DNA of 31,750 bases from contig CALLME010000302.1 of assembly GCA_938007945.1 (NCBI GenBank), positions 1 to 31,750 of the forward strand. The letters run 5' to 3'. The stretch's first letter is position 1. Each line of letters begins with the position of its first letter. The stretch comes from an uncultured Caulobacterales bacterium (GTDB taxonomy: Bacteria; Pseudomonadota; Alphaproteobacteria; Caulobacterales; Maricaulaceae). Both the position numbers and the translations under genes were made by a program. This document shows positions 7,962 through 16,009 of this stretch, one piece after another. Below the pieces are notes generated by a model. It was not told the DNA's origin. It did no database searches and worked only from the letters and a program-made list of their open reading frames with translations.

Positions 7962-9063
7962 TTAGTTTAGATTGGCTATTCGCTCGGACCGTCGTGCATT
8001 ACTGAATAATTTATATTGTTCTTCCGCAATCGTTTTTGCTTTTTTGTGTGATATACGGCCTTTATTACTGAGAAGTGCGCGGTCATTAAACTTGATGAAT
8101 TTATTTAATTCGTTCTCAGCCTGCCCCATGGTTGTTAACTTTCCAAGGTCTAGCCTATCCTCAAAAAAATCTAATAGCATGACAGTGAGTCTATTCTTCT
8201 CTTTTATTTCTGGCTCAAAGAGATAGTTGTGGGCTGATACTCACATCAGCTTTTCGAATGTTTTCATTTGGCCAAATTTGTAGCCCCATATTTGGAGCAT
8301 GCGCATTCGCACGGGCCGCAATAATTTCGGCAGCCGTTTTACTCGCGATGGCCCATAGGAGCTTATTCTGCATCGCCGAGTAGAAGTTTCGCGCCTGCTT
8401 TGAACCGCTTTCGTAATCTTGGCACATAGTACAGATTTGTCTTATTTCGCGGTAAACGTTTGCTTCAGAGGCTCGAATATCTCGAATAATTTCGCGAAGT
8501 TCTATGACGCGATTATAGCTGTCAGGATGGGCGAGCCTTTTTTTGTCAACAACAAAGCCTGATGTCGCAAATTGCACCAGTGTCGTTGTGGACCATTTGC
8601 GAAGGAGCGTGGCTTGCTTTGACTGGGTTACGCGGTAGCCGACTGAAATCACCATATCTAAGCTATAGATAGCGACAGGTTTCTTTGAATTAACAATGTG
8701 CACTTTTTGCACATTGTTCGCTTCATCCAATTCGCCTTCTTTAAAAATATTAATGATGTGTCTAGTTATTGACGACCTGTCTTTGCCAAAAAATTCGGCA
8801 ATTTGTCCTTGGGTCATCCAAAGCGTATCGTTTTTATACTGAAATTCCGCTCTAACTCCGTCTTCTGTTGCATAGAGCAGAAATCTATCCCCTGAATCCT
8901 CATCTTCTAGCAGCTTTACAGGATGAGATGTCTTCACATGTGGTAATTTAACACGGGAGCTGTGATTAGGTTTTTCAACTGAAATACGCTCATTAGCTCG
9001 CCTGTAACTGTCTAATCTATCTAAGTCGATTTTAGGAGTCTTGGTGTACTTGGTCATATTCAC
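7962..9063 (-). pseudogene. RhuM family protein gene, disrupted by a frameshift
   Basis: The first 282 residues (9063 down to 8215) match the RhuM family. These include a helix-turn-helix-like block (LWMTQGQIAEFFGKDRSSITRH), a YSLDMVISVGYRV segment and RQICTMCQDYESGSKQARNFYS. The frame stops just after KADVSISPQLSL. The expected C-terminal part continues in another frame (NYLFEPEIKEKNRLTVM, then LLDFFEDRL to RSERIANLN) down to a TAA at 7962-7964. The switch falls at about 8228-8240, around AGCCCACAAC, and a 1-base shift there restores an uninterrupted protein of ordinary RhuM length (~360). The start is GTG at 9063 or ATG at 9057. It is AT-richer than its neighbours. RhuM genes are typical of accessory and defence islands; their biochemical role is unknown. 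A sequencing error is not excluded. Confidence 0.8.
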
Positions 9064-9200
9064 ATCATTTTTGGGTTTGCCTCAAATTAGCATGACATTC
9101 CCAAAAAGTCTATAAATGTTCTTTATTTGTTTCATTCAGAGCATCTTAAAACATCCCCCTTGCCCCTCGGCACATAATTTGCAAAACTCCATCCATTAAC

Positions 9201-9318
9201 CGCGAGGGGAAGCGTTGGGACGGGGAGTTCTGACGGCCAACTTCATTATCGCGAGGGGAAGCGTGCTCCGTTTGGCGGCCTTTGGGCGGCTTAATCCTGA
9301 GAGTGCGGCCAACTTCAT
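9201..9318 (+). repeat. Duplicated leader segment upstream of hppA
   Basis: CGCGAGGGGAAGCGT occurs at 9201-9215 and again at 9250-9264, and CGGCCAACTTCAT at 9234-9246 and again at 9306-9318. The order is A-B-A-B, so two units (46 and 69 nt) share their ends while their middles differ in sequence and length. The remainder of the 9064-9365 gap (302 bp) is AT-rich at its left end, and I see no gene in it. Confidence 0.7.
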
Positions 9319-9352
9319 AACACAGAAGCCGATTTATAACGGCTCACATTAT

Positions 9353-9359
9353 GGGGGAG
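9353..9359 (+). promoter_or_regulatory. Ribosome binding site that fixes the hppA start
   Basis: GGGGGAG lies 6 nt before the ATG at 9366. It overlaps the in-frame ATG at 9351, which therefore is unlikely to be used. Confidence 0.7.
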
Positions 9360-9365
9360 TTCACT

Positions 9366-11462
9366 ATGACTCTTTATTTAATCATCGCAGCGGGCGTGCT
9401 CGCTGTGGTCTACGGCGTGATTACGCGTGCCAGCCTGATGAAGGCGTCCACGGGGAATGAGCGCATGAACGAAATCGCTGGTGCGATTCAAGAAGGCGCG
9501 AAAGCCTATCTCAACAAACAATATAAAACGATTGCGATTGTTGGCGTAGCCGTCACAATCTTGCTATTTCTACTGTTCCGAAACATGATTGCGCCTGTTG
9601 GCTTTATCATTGGGGCGGTGCTCTCTGGTATTGCGGGCTATGTTGGCATGCTGGTTTCAGTCCAAGCCAATGTACGCACAACAGAAGCCTCGCGTCAGTC
9701 GCTTGGTGCAGGCCTTAACGTAGCTTTCAAAGCGGGCGCGATTACGGGCATGCTTGTTGCGGGCCTCGCGCTCCTCGGTCTTGCTGTTTATTATATGATG
9801 CTGACGGGGCCCATGGGCGCAGATGAGCGCGGCGTGATTGACGGGCTTGTAAGCCTCTCACTTGGCGCGTCACTTATCTCTGTTTTCGCGCGTCTGGGCG
9901 GCGGTATCTTTACCAAAGGGGCTGACGTGGGCGGCGATTTGGTTGGTAAGGTCGAAGCAGGTATCCCTGAAGACGACCCACGCAACCCGGCAACGATTGC
10001 GGATAATGTTGGTGACAATGTTGGTGATTGTGCGGGTATGGCGGCAGACCTCTTTGAGACTTATGTCGTGACGATTGCCGCGACGATGGTGCTGGGCTCT
10101 ATCCTCTTTGCAGGAATTGGCTCGCTTGCGCTCTATCCGATGTCGATTGGGGCTGTGTGTATCATTACCTCTATCATCGGTACTTACTTTGTGCGCCTCG
10201 GTAAAGGCTCTGTGAATGTCATGGGCGCGCTCTATAAAGGTCTGATTGCCACGGGCGTGTTGTCCGCAGGTGCGATTTTCTTGCTCACGCAACAAACACT
10301 CGGCCTTGGCGAGATTGCGGGCACACCGTTTTCTGGCATGGATTTGTTTATCTGTTCTGTTATCGGCCTTGTGATTACAGGCGCGATTGTGGTCGTCACA
10401 GAATATTATACAGGCGTGAATTATAAGCCTGTGAAATCTGTCGCGGCGGCGTCTGAATCAGGTCACGGCACGAACGTCATCCAAGGCCTTGCGGTCTCTA
10501 TGGAAGCGACAGCCATTCCTGTGCTCATCATCGTGTTCGGGATTATCTCGACTTACTCGTTTGCAGGCCTTTATGGTATCGCGATTGCAGTGACAGCCAT
10601 GCTCGGCGTGGCGGGTATGATTGTGGCGCTTGATGCGTTCGGTCCTGTGACGGATAATGCGGGCGGTATTGCCGAAATGGCAGAGCTGCCGTCTGAAGTG
10701 CGTAACACAACTGACACGCTTGATGCTGTGGGTAATACGACCAAAGCCGTGACCAAAGGTTACGCTATTGGCTCTGCGGGCCTTGGCGCGCTTGTGCTCT
10801 TTGCGGCCTTTTACAAGGATGTTGGGTATTTTGCGTCCAAAGCCGTGCAAGGGGATTTCTTCTATGGCCTTGGTAATCTCAGCTTCAGCCTGACGGATCC
10901 TTACGTCATTGTCGGCCTGTTTATTGGCGGTATGCTTCCTTACCTCTTTGGGGCTTGGGCGATGCAATCTGTGGGTCGCGCGGCAACGGCGATTGTTGAA
11001 GAGGTGCGTCGTCAGTTTAAATCTGACCCCGGCATCATGGCGGGCACATCGCGTCCAGATTACGCGCGTGCCGTTGACCTTCTGACAGGGGCCGCGATTA
11101 AGGAAATGATTAAACCGTCACTTCTGCCAATCCTTGCGCCTATCGTCCTGTTCTTTGTTGTCAAGTTTCTGGCTGGTCCAGCAGCAGCGATTTCCGCGCT
11201 CGGTGCGATGCTTCTCGGCGTGATTGTCACAGGTCTGTTTGTCGCGCTATCTATGACAGCCGGCGGCGGTGCTTGGGATAATGCCAAGAAATATATCGAA
11301 GACGGCCACCACGGCGGTAAAGGCTCTGAGGCGCATAAAGCGTCTGTCACAGGCGATACTGTCGGTGATCCGTATAAAGATACGGCGGGCCCCGCAGTGA
11401 ACCCGATGATTAAAATCACAAACATCATCGCGCTTTTGCTGATTGCTGTGATTGCACATTAA
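9366..11462 (+). CDS. hppA: Membrane-bound proton-translocating pyrophosphatase, K+-independent type
   Basis: This integral membrane enzyme hydrolyses pyrophosphate and pumps protons out of the cytoplasm. The 698 residues contain about 16 transmembrane helices. The PPi/Mg site is visible as [18 protein letters not shown] (187-204), [15 protein letters not shown] (207-221) and, near the C terminus, [14 protein letters not shown] with [18 protein letters not shown]. The segment [15 protein letters not shown] places Lys at residue 460, the position whose Ala-to-Lys change removes K+ dependence in this family, so it should be a K+-independent H+ pump. The start at 9366 has GGGGGAG 6 nt upstream. 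The gene is single and has a duplicated leader in front. Terminator-like hairpins follow it. Confidence 0.97.
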   Translation: MTLYLIIAAGVLAVVYGVITRASLMKASTGNERMNEIAGAIQEGAKAYLNKQYKTIAIVGVAVTILLFLLFRNMIAPVGFIIGAVLSGIAGYVGMLVSVQANVRTTEASRQSLGAGLNVAFKAGAITGMLVAGLALLGLAVYYMMLTGPMGADERGVIDGLVSLSLGASLISVFARLGGGIFTKGADVGGDLVGKVEAGIPEDDPRNPATIADNVGDNVGDCAGMAADLFETYVVTIAATMVLGSILFAGIGSLALYPMSIGAVCIITSIIGTYFVRLGKGSVNVMGALYKGLIATGVLSAGAIFLLTQQTLGLGEIAGTPFSGMDLFICSVIGLVITGAIVVVTEYYTGVNYKPVKSVAAASESGHGTNVIQGLAVSMEATAIPVLIIVFGIISTYSFAGLYGIAIAVTAMLGVAGMIVALDAFGPVTDNAGGIAEMAELPSEVRNTTDTLDAVGNTTKAVTKGYAIGSAGLGALVLFAAFYKDVGYFASKAVQGDFFYGLGNLSFSLTDPYVIVGLFIGGMLPYLFGAWAMQSVGRAATAIVEEVRRQFKSDPGIMAGTSRPDYARAVDLLTGAAIKEMIKPSLLPILAPIVLFFVVKFLAGPAAAISALGAMLLGVIVTGLFVALSMTAGGGAWDNAKKYIEDGHHGGKGSEAHKASVTGDTVGDPYKDTAGPAVNPMIKITNIIALLLIAVIAH

Positions 11463-11536
11463 CATCGTCGATAAACTTGCTCTGCTTATTCTGCTGGAAT
11501 AGGTAGAAGCAAGATTTTCTCGACGCATCCAAATTA

Positions 11537-11566
11537 AAACCCGCCTTCTTAACTGAGGGCGGGTTT
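11537..11566. terminator. Bidirectional terminator between hppA and the 11586-12080 gene
   Basis: AAACCCGCC (11537-11545) pairs perfectly with GGCGGGTTT (11558-11566) around a 12-nt loop. The minus strand continues TTTTAATTT after the stem and the plus strand GTTTACTT, so the signal is better for the minus-strand gene. A weaker, imperfect hairpin (CTTGCT...AGCAAG) lies at about 11475-11513, closer to hppA. Confidence 0.8.
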
Positions 11567-11585
11567 ACTTAATTAAATGATGAAT

Positions 11586-12080
11586 TCAGCATTTATCTTC
11601 TTCACCATCGCCCCCACAGGCGACTAAGCGAATGGCGAGTCCCGCGACAACGACGACGGCGACAGCGCCTGCAACCACCGCAACCTTCCCGGCCGTTTTC
11701 GTGCCCTTATTTAATCCATATTCTTCATCCATGAAAATATAATGCTCTTGTTCGTTAATCCGTAAAATAGGCTCATGCGATAGGCTTAGAGATATTTCGG
11801 AATTTACATAGCCATCGCGGCGCATTTGCCAGTCTTGGACGCCCCGTGTTTGCGGTGCATATCGGCTGACGCCAAAACTAAGACGTGGATCGTAAGCGGA
11901 TTTTTTTGATGTTGTTTGAGGTCCAAAAGGAATTTTAAGGGCAAGCCTAGCTTCACTTGTGCGGTCTGCACTTTGGGGCTCACCTGCCCTGAACGCAGAT
12001 TGTGCGAAAGCGGATTGGGGGATTAAGCTGCTCAAGAAGAGCGCAGTTGGAATGACAGAAAGCTTGACGTAACGTTTCAT
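11586..12080 (-). CDS. Hypothetical exported protein with a C-terminal membrane segment
   Basis: I do not recognise the family. The 164 residues begin with a signal peptide (KRYVKLSVIPTALFLSSLIPQSAFA, cleavage likely before QSAF). The middle is a polar region of about 90 residues with DPRLSFGVSRYAPQTRGVQDW and EISLSLSHEPILRINEQEHY, which looks beta-rich. One hydrophobic Ala/Val helix follows (KVAVVAGAVAVVVVAGLAI, near residues 131-149). The acidic tail ends in CGGDGEEDKC. This fits a periplasmic protein anchored by its C terminus. AAGG lies 8-9 nt upstream of the ATG. It is divergent from the membrane protein at 12235. Confidence 0.7.
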   Translation of the reverse strand: MKRYVKLSVIPTALFLSSLIPQSAFAQSAFRAGEPQSADRTSEARLALKIPFGPQTTSKKSAYDPRLSFGVSRYAPQTRGVQDWQMRRDGYVNSEISLSLSHEPILRINEQEHYIFMDEEYGLNKGTKTAGKVAVVAGAVAVVVVAGLAIRLVACGGDGEEDKC

Positions 12081-12234
12081 AATGAGACCTTTTTATTAAC
12101 CTATGCGAGGCCCCCGCACAGCTTACAAATCACGTTCGTACATGTTTTATTTCAAAGGCAACTATCGTGAGAGACTCTCATCAGTGGACCTTTGGTATTA
12201 AGACTTTGTTTGCTATGGCGTCCTATGGAGGTTT

Positions 12235-12714
12235 ATGGAGAATGTGTCCCAAAACACTGATATAGTTAGGCCAATTGCAACACGCGCGTTCACGGCGCCT
12301 GTGCAAAAATACCGTTCATTAGAACGCGACGTGGATGGTCTGGTTTTTATCATAGCCGCAGCGTGTGCGTGTTTATCGTTTGGACTTGCGGCCTATTTTT
12401 TCTACGGCTTTACACAGACTGACCAAGGGTTTTGGACGCTCGCGAGCGCGTTTGGAGTTTGTTTTGGGGTCGGGATATTAGCTTTTGGGCCGTGTTTTCT
12501 GACGGCACGACTTGCGTTAAAATCTAGAAAGGGCCTCGCGGGTCGCCGCGATATGGCGTTGGCTTTGCTGTTAATGCTGCCATGGGTTTGCGTGTCGCTC
12601 ATTTTTGTTGGCTTTAGCGCCTTACCAAAATTGTTTGGGACTTTTTCGCTTTTTATCAGTGTAAGTCTGTGTTTTTGGGCGTATTCACGCCTGCGCAGGC
12701 TACCTAAAGACTGA
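12235..12714 (+). CDS. Hypothetical four-helix membrane protein
   Basis: The 159 residues contain a polar N terminus of about 35 residues and four hydrophobic segments: VFIIAAACACLSFGLAAYFF, TLASAFGVCFGVGILAFGP, MALALLLMLPWVCVSLIFVGF and FSLFISVSLCFWAYS. The loop between helices 2 and 3 is basic (RLALKSRKGLAGRRD) and probably cytoplasmic. I recognise no family. GGAGG sits only 3 nt before the ATG at 12235, a short spacing, so the GTG at 12244 could also be used. A 13-bp near-palindrome TGAGAGACTCTCA (12168-12180) lies upstream in the divergent intergenic region. Confidence 0.65.
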   Translation: MENVSQNTDIVRPIATRAFTAPVQKYRSLERDVDGLVFIIAAACACLSFGLAAYFFYGFTQTDQGFWTLASAFGVCFGVGILAFGPCFLTARLALKSRKGLAGRRDMALALLLMLPWVCVSLIFVGFSALPKLFGTFSLFISVSLCFWAYSRLRRLPKD

Positions 12715-12752
12715 ATCTCACATACATTTGAGCATCTATTACAGCGCTTTAA

Positions 12753-12781
12753 TTGAAAAATCCCATTTTATGCCCTATATT
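12753..12781 (+). promoter_or_regulatory. Sigma70-like promoter of the lipoprotein gene
   Basis: TTGAAA (12753-12758), a 17-nt spacer and TATATT (12776-12781) give a start near 12788 and a leader of about 45 nt. The TTG of the -35 is also the first possible start codon of the longer reading frame, which is a reason to reject that start. Confidence 0.7.
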
Positions 12782-12833
12782 GACGTTAAGCGTTCAAGGG
12801 ACGGGACGTGATATTGAGATAAAGGATATCACT

Positions 12834-13490
12834 ATGAAACACTCACTTCGTGTGTTGGCTTTGTCCGTATCAGCCGCAGTGCTTGCGGCTTGCGCGACAG
12901 CTACCCCCTATCAACCCGCTTCTGCGCCTGGCGCATTTGACGGATTTTCACAAACTATGATAGAGAATGACCGCGCGCGCGTCTCATTTGGCGGTAACTC
13001 GCTAACTGACCGTGAGACGGTTGAAAACTATCTGCTTTACCGCGCCGCTGAAATTGCTGTGGAGCGAGGCTTTAGTCATTTTACGCTACAACAGCGTGAC
13101 ACAGAAGAAAAAAAGCGAGTCTCTGTCAGCCCAGGATTTAACCGAGGATATGGCGCGTTCGGGCCTTATGACCCGTTCTTTAATTACAGCTTTTACCGCC
13201 CCTCATATGGGTGGAGCCGTCCGTATCGTTACTCTCGGTTTTACGGCCCACGTTCAGCACGGTTTAGTCGATTTGGACATCGCGGATTTGGTTTCGGCGG
13301 ATTCGGCGGGCGTTTTGGCTACGATCCGTTCTTTGATGATTATGACGTGCGCGAAATTACAAAATACCGCGCTTCAGCCGAAGTTAAATTCGGTCGCGGG
13401 GCAAACGGTGATGAAAACAATACGTTCAACGCTAAAGAGGTTATAGAAAACCTTTCAAGCGCGATTACATATCCTGAGATTAAAACTTAG
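12834..13490 (+). CDS. Outer-membrane lipoprotein, CC0125/CC1285-like
   Basis: The 218-residue protein has a lipoprotein signal peptide: MKHSLRVLALSVSAAVLAAC, with lipobox LAAC and acylated Cys20 followed by Ala. That fits outer-membrane sorting. YLLYRAAEIAVERGFSHFTL after residue 60 resembles the conserved helix of the alphaproteobacterial CC0125/CC1285 lipoprotein family; I hold this assignment at moderate confidence. Residues ~100-165 are rich in Phe, Tyr, Gly and Arg (FGFGGFGGRFGYDPFFDDYD), and the C-terminal ~45 residues are again ordinary (ITKYRASAEVKFGRG...). The start is set by AAAGGA (12821-12826) 7 nt upstream and by the position of the promoter. Confidence 0.82.
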   Translation: MKHSLRVLALSVSAAVLAACATATPYQPASAPGAFDGFSQTMIENDRARVSFGGNSLTDRETVENYLLYRAAEIAVERGFSHFTLQQRDTEEKKRVSVSPGFNRGYGAFGPYDPFFNYSFYRPSYGWSRPYRYSRFYGPRSARFSRFGHRGFGFGGFGGRFGYDPFFDDYDVREITKYRASAEVKFGRGANGDENNTFNAKEVIENLSSAITYPEIKT

Positions 13491-13508
13491 GCTGAAATTT
13501 AAAGTATG

Positions 13509-13538
13509 AAAAAGCCGTCTCATTTGAGGCGGCTTTTT
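13509..13538. terminator. Bidirectional terminator between the lipoprotein and methyltransferase genes
   Basis: AAAAAGCCGTCTC (13509-13521) and GAGGCGGCTTTTT (13526-13538) form a 13-bp stem with one G-U pair and a 4-nt loop, with T-runs on both strands. It serves the convergent genes ending at 13490 and 13545. Confidence 0.92.
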
Positions 13539-13544
13539 TTTAGG

Positions 13545-14165
13545 TTACTCAGGCAATCGCGCAGCGCCCCAATAATTATAAGACAGCACTTTAGGGCCTG
13601 GAATATACATTTGCTCAAGCGAGGTTAGCTCAAGCCCAGCTTGCGCAAACAGGGCAGGAACGTCGCGGCCGCTATGACAGCCGCCAGCGATATGCTTCCA
13701 TAGCGGATCAATACGGTTTTGCCATTTATGCACAGAGGCATCAGGCGCTTTGCCATGTTCTGAAAATAATATCTGGCCGTTCGGTTTTAATATGCGGGCC
13801 ATTTCACGTAATGCCCTTACGGGGTCTGGAATGGTACAGAGGCTATAGGTCACAACGACGCTGTCGGCCATATTGTCATCCATGGGAATATTTTCGCCTG
13901 AGAGGCCGAGGCGCTCAACTGGGATGGGGCACGCCTTCCGTCGGTCCGCGCTGCGTTTCCAAATATGATTGTCTGGGTCTACGCCAATAATTTTTGTGAC
14001 TGTCCTGACGTCATAATGCGGGAGATTGAGCCCCGAGCCAATGCCAATTTCCAAAACATCTCCTTTTGCTAAAGGCACAACCTTCTCGCGCTGCTTTGTT
14101 ATCGGTCCAATACTGCACGTTTTATCAAGGCAGAATGGCAAGATATGGCGGTTATAAAAGCCCAT
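13545..14165 (-). CDS. Class I SAM-dependent methyltransferase, METTL7-like
   Basis: The 206-residue protein has the SAM-binding motif I VLEIGIGSGLNL (about 37-48), an acidic motif II in GVDPDNHIW, and the downstream blocks DNMADSVVVTYSLCTI, ALREMARILKPNGQILFSEHG and DPLWKHIAGGCHSGRDV. This order and the GGC(H/N) block resemble METTL7-type enzymes, whose eukaryotic members methylate thiols at lipid surfaces. The substrate here is unknown. It is cytoplasmic or peripherally membrane-bound, with no transmembrane segment. It stands alone, divergent from the DUF6958-like gene. Confidence 0.8.
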   Translation of the reverse strand: MGFYNRHILPFCLDKTCSIGPITKQREKVVPLAKGDVLEIGIGSGLNLPHYDVRTVTKIIGVDPDNHIWKRSADRRKACPIPVERLGLSGENIPMDDNMADSVVVTYSLCTIPDPVRALREMARILKPNGQILFSEHGKAPDASVHKWQNRIDPLWKHIAGGCHSGRDVPALFAQAGLELTSLEQMYIPGPKVLSYNYWGAARLPE

Positions 14166-14249
14166 AATTTATCTTGCCGCGACGCGTTCATGGAGTCAAA
14201 GAGTGCATCCTCTCTTGCGAGAGAGAGACTAATCTTTTAGGCCTATTTT

Positions 14250-14561
14250 ATGAGCGACACGATGGAAAAAATAGAGTGCCGCACCCCTACATCTGGACGT
14301 GAGGGGGTGACGCGTATCCCTTTGTGGAAATATGAATTGGTGCGCGCGGCGATTATTCAGACATTCGCGCAGAGCCAAGAGGTGCAAGTACAGTTTTCTG
14401 ACTTGCGAACTCAAGCCAAGATGCATCTACCCGCTGACAAAGTGGCCGAGCTTGGGTCTTGGGGGTGGCATCTCACGACTGTGAAACTGAATATGGAAGT
14501 CTTAGGCGAGCTAACACGCGTGGCTGACGTGACGCCACAACGCCTGATACTTACGATATGA
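14250..14561 (+). CDS. DUF6958-like small protein
   Basis: The 103 residues show the pattern I associate with DUF6958: an N-terminal basic strand (GREGVTRIPLWKYELVRAAII), a middle FSDLRTQAKMHL, the WGWHLTTVKLNMEVLGEL helix and a final VTPQRLILTI. It looks like a winged-helix-sized fold, but no function is known. Its stop overlaps the next start as ATGA (14558-14561), so it is translationally coupled to the WbsX-like glycosyltransferase. No strong Shine-Dalgarno sequence precedes its ATG. Confidence 0.65.
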   Translation: MSDTMEKIECRTPTSGREGVTRIPLWKYELVRAAIIQTFAQSQEVQVQFSDLRTQAKMHLPADKVAELGSWGWHLTTVKLNMEVLGELTRVADVTPQRLILTI

Positions 14562-16009
14562 CACCCGATTTTTCACAGCTTAAACCTATCGCTTTTTATC
14601 TGCCGCAATTTTACCAGACGGAGTATAATGATAAGTGGTGGGGTAAAGGCTTTACAGAATGGACGTCGGCGCGGCGCGGTGAAAAGCTATTCCCAGGGCA
14701 CCATCAACCGCAGCTTCCCCCAACGGGCGAAGGCGAGCTCGGTTTTCATGACCAGACAAATCTGGAGACGCTGAAAGCTCAAGCGGAGCTTGCCAAAGCC
14801 TACGGGATATACGGTTTCTGCCATTATTTTTACTGGTTTGGTGGTCGCCGCGTTTTAGATAAGCCGACAGATTTAATGCTCGCAAATCCTGATGTCGACA
14901 TGCCGTTTTGCCTGTCTTGGGCGAATGAAAACTGGTCGCGGCGTTGGGACGGCGGTGACACGGATATCCTTATTCCGCAAGACTATGATCCCGCGCGCTA
15001 TCATGAACTTGCCGCTGACCTCGCGCCCTATTTCTCTGACCCGCGTTATATTACAAGCGGAGGTGAAGTTCTGTTTCTCATTTACCGTCCTGATGAAATT
15101 CCTGAGCTTGCGCGTTTAGCCCAAGAGATAAAAAAGCAAGCGATAGCCTGTGGTCATAAAGGGGCGTTGGTTTTAGGGACGGAAACGTTCTGCCTGCCCG
15201 GCGAACAAGTTGATCCGCGCAAGACAGGACTTGACGGAAATGTCGAATTCCCACCACACGGTGTCTCCACTATGCAAGTACATACAGTCGCTCGCGCGGG
15301 CGAGCCGACATTTGCAGGCATGGTGTTTGATCATTTCAGTGCGTTTCTCACGACGTTGAAACGACCAAACCCTGATTATCTTTTATTTCGGGGTCTCTTT
15401 CCAGCTTGGGATAATACGGCGCGGCGCGGACGTCGGGCCAATATTTTTGCAGGCAGCTCCCCGCAATTATTTTCAAATTGGCTATCAGCCATGGCAGCGT
15501 GGACGACGCGCGCTCTTCCGCCAGAGCGGCAATTTATTTTTTTAAATGCGTGGAATGAATGGGCAGAAGGCGCGCATTTTGAACCTGATACGGATAATGG
15601 CTTGGCCTATCTAGAAATTTTAGACGGTGTCTTAACAGACAAAACCCCCGCGAGCCATCCCTATGATTGGGAAAGCGGTGACGTACAGTCTTACCGCGAA
15701 GTTGCTGAGCCCGCTTTTGGGCTTGAGGCGTTTTTTGCAGGACGTGATCACAAGGTTGAGGCTGACAATGAGCTACCTTATCAACTCGTCTTGCCACCAG
15801 GCGCTATGCCGCCAGAGGACACCGCGCCAGTGGAAGTGCCTGTGGCGCACGGTAAAGATAGAGCGCCTTGGCTGTCACACCTGATCCGCGCGCGCAGTTT
15901 TAAAGAGTTCAAAACCGCCATTTGGCTATGGGGTGTGCATGATTATCCGCAGACGGGATTACAAAGATTTACGACGCGGCTCATTCGCCGCTTTAGTAAG
16001 ACGGGTTAA
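14558..16009 (+). CDS. WbsX-family (GH99-like) glycan enzyme
   Basis: The 483-residue protein starts IAFYLPQFYQTEYNDKWWGKGFTEW and continues with YGFCHYFYWFGGRRVLDKP, FCLSWANENWSRRWDG, PHGVS, FPAWDNTARRGRR and FLNAWNEWAEGAHFEPD. This is the WbsX family found in O-antigen and capsule clusters, structurally related to GH99 (alpha-mannan-acting enzymes). The Glu residues in ANENW and WNEWAEG are the likely active-site acids. No signal peptide is present, so it should act on the cytoplasmic side. The C-terminal ~90 residues lie outside the domain. It overlaps the upstream DUF6958-like gene by 4 nt and meets rfbA tail to tail without any spacer. A homologous domain is in the 1179-residue enzyme at 21789-25328. 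Confidence 0.88.
   Translation: MTPDFSQLKPIAFYLPQFYQTEYNDKWWGKGFTEWTSARRGEKLFPGHHQPQLPPTGEGELGFHDQTNLETLKAQAELAKAYGIYGFCHYFYWFGGRRVLDKPTDLMLANPDVDMPFCLSWANENWSRRWDGGDTDILIPQDYDPARYHELAADLAPYFSDPRYITSGGEVLFLIYRPDEIPELARLAQEIKKQAIACGHKGALVLGTETFCLPGEQVDPRKTGLDGNVEFPPHGVSTMQVHTVARAGEPTFAGMVFDHFSAFLTTLKRPNPDYLLFRGLFPAWDNTARRGRRANIFAGSSPQLFSNWLSAMAAWTTRALPPERQFIFLNAWNEWAEGAHFEPDTDNGLAYLEILDGVLTDKTPASHPYDWESGDVQSYREVAEPAFGLEAFFAGRDHKVEADNELPYQLVLPPGAMPPEDTAPVEVPVAHGKDRAPWLSHLIRARSFKEFKTAIWLWGVHDYPQTGLQRFTTRLIRRFSKTG

Noticed and set aside
8215..9063. Fic-domain toxin
   Set aside because: RhuM proteins are sometimes labelled as Fic-like, but no HPFxxGNG-type motif is visible.
9201..9318. CRISPR-like array in front of hppA
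   Set aside because: There are only two copies of each short repeat, alternating in A-B-A-B order, with no regular spacers and no cas genes.
9351..9365. hppA start at the ATG at 9351
   Set aside because: The ATG at 9351 has no ribosome binding site and abuts GGGGGAG, which fits the ATG at 9366.
10458..10967. Long open frame antisense to hppA, and similar frames antisense to lepA, wzt and parA
   Set aside because: Their composition mirrors the real gene on the other strand. They lack ribosome binding sites and recognisable domains.
12753..12833. Longer start of the lipoprotein gene at a TTG
   Set aside because: That TTG is part of the promoter -35, and the lipoprotein signal peptide begins exactly at the ATG at 12834.
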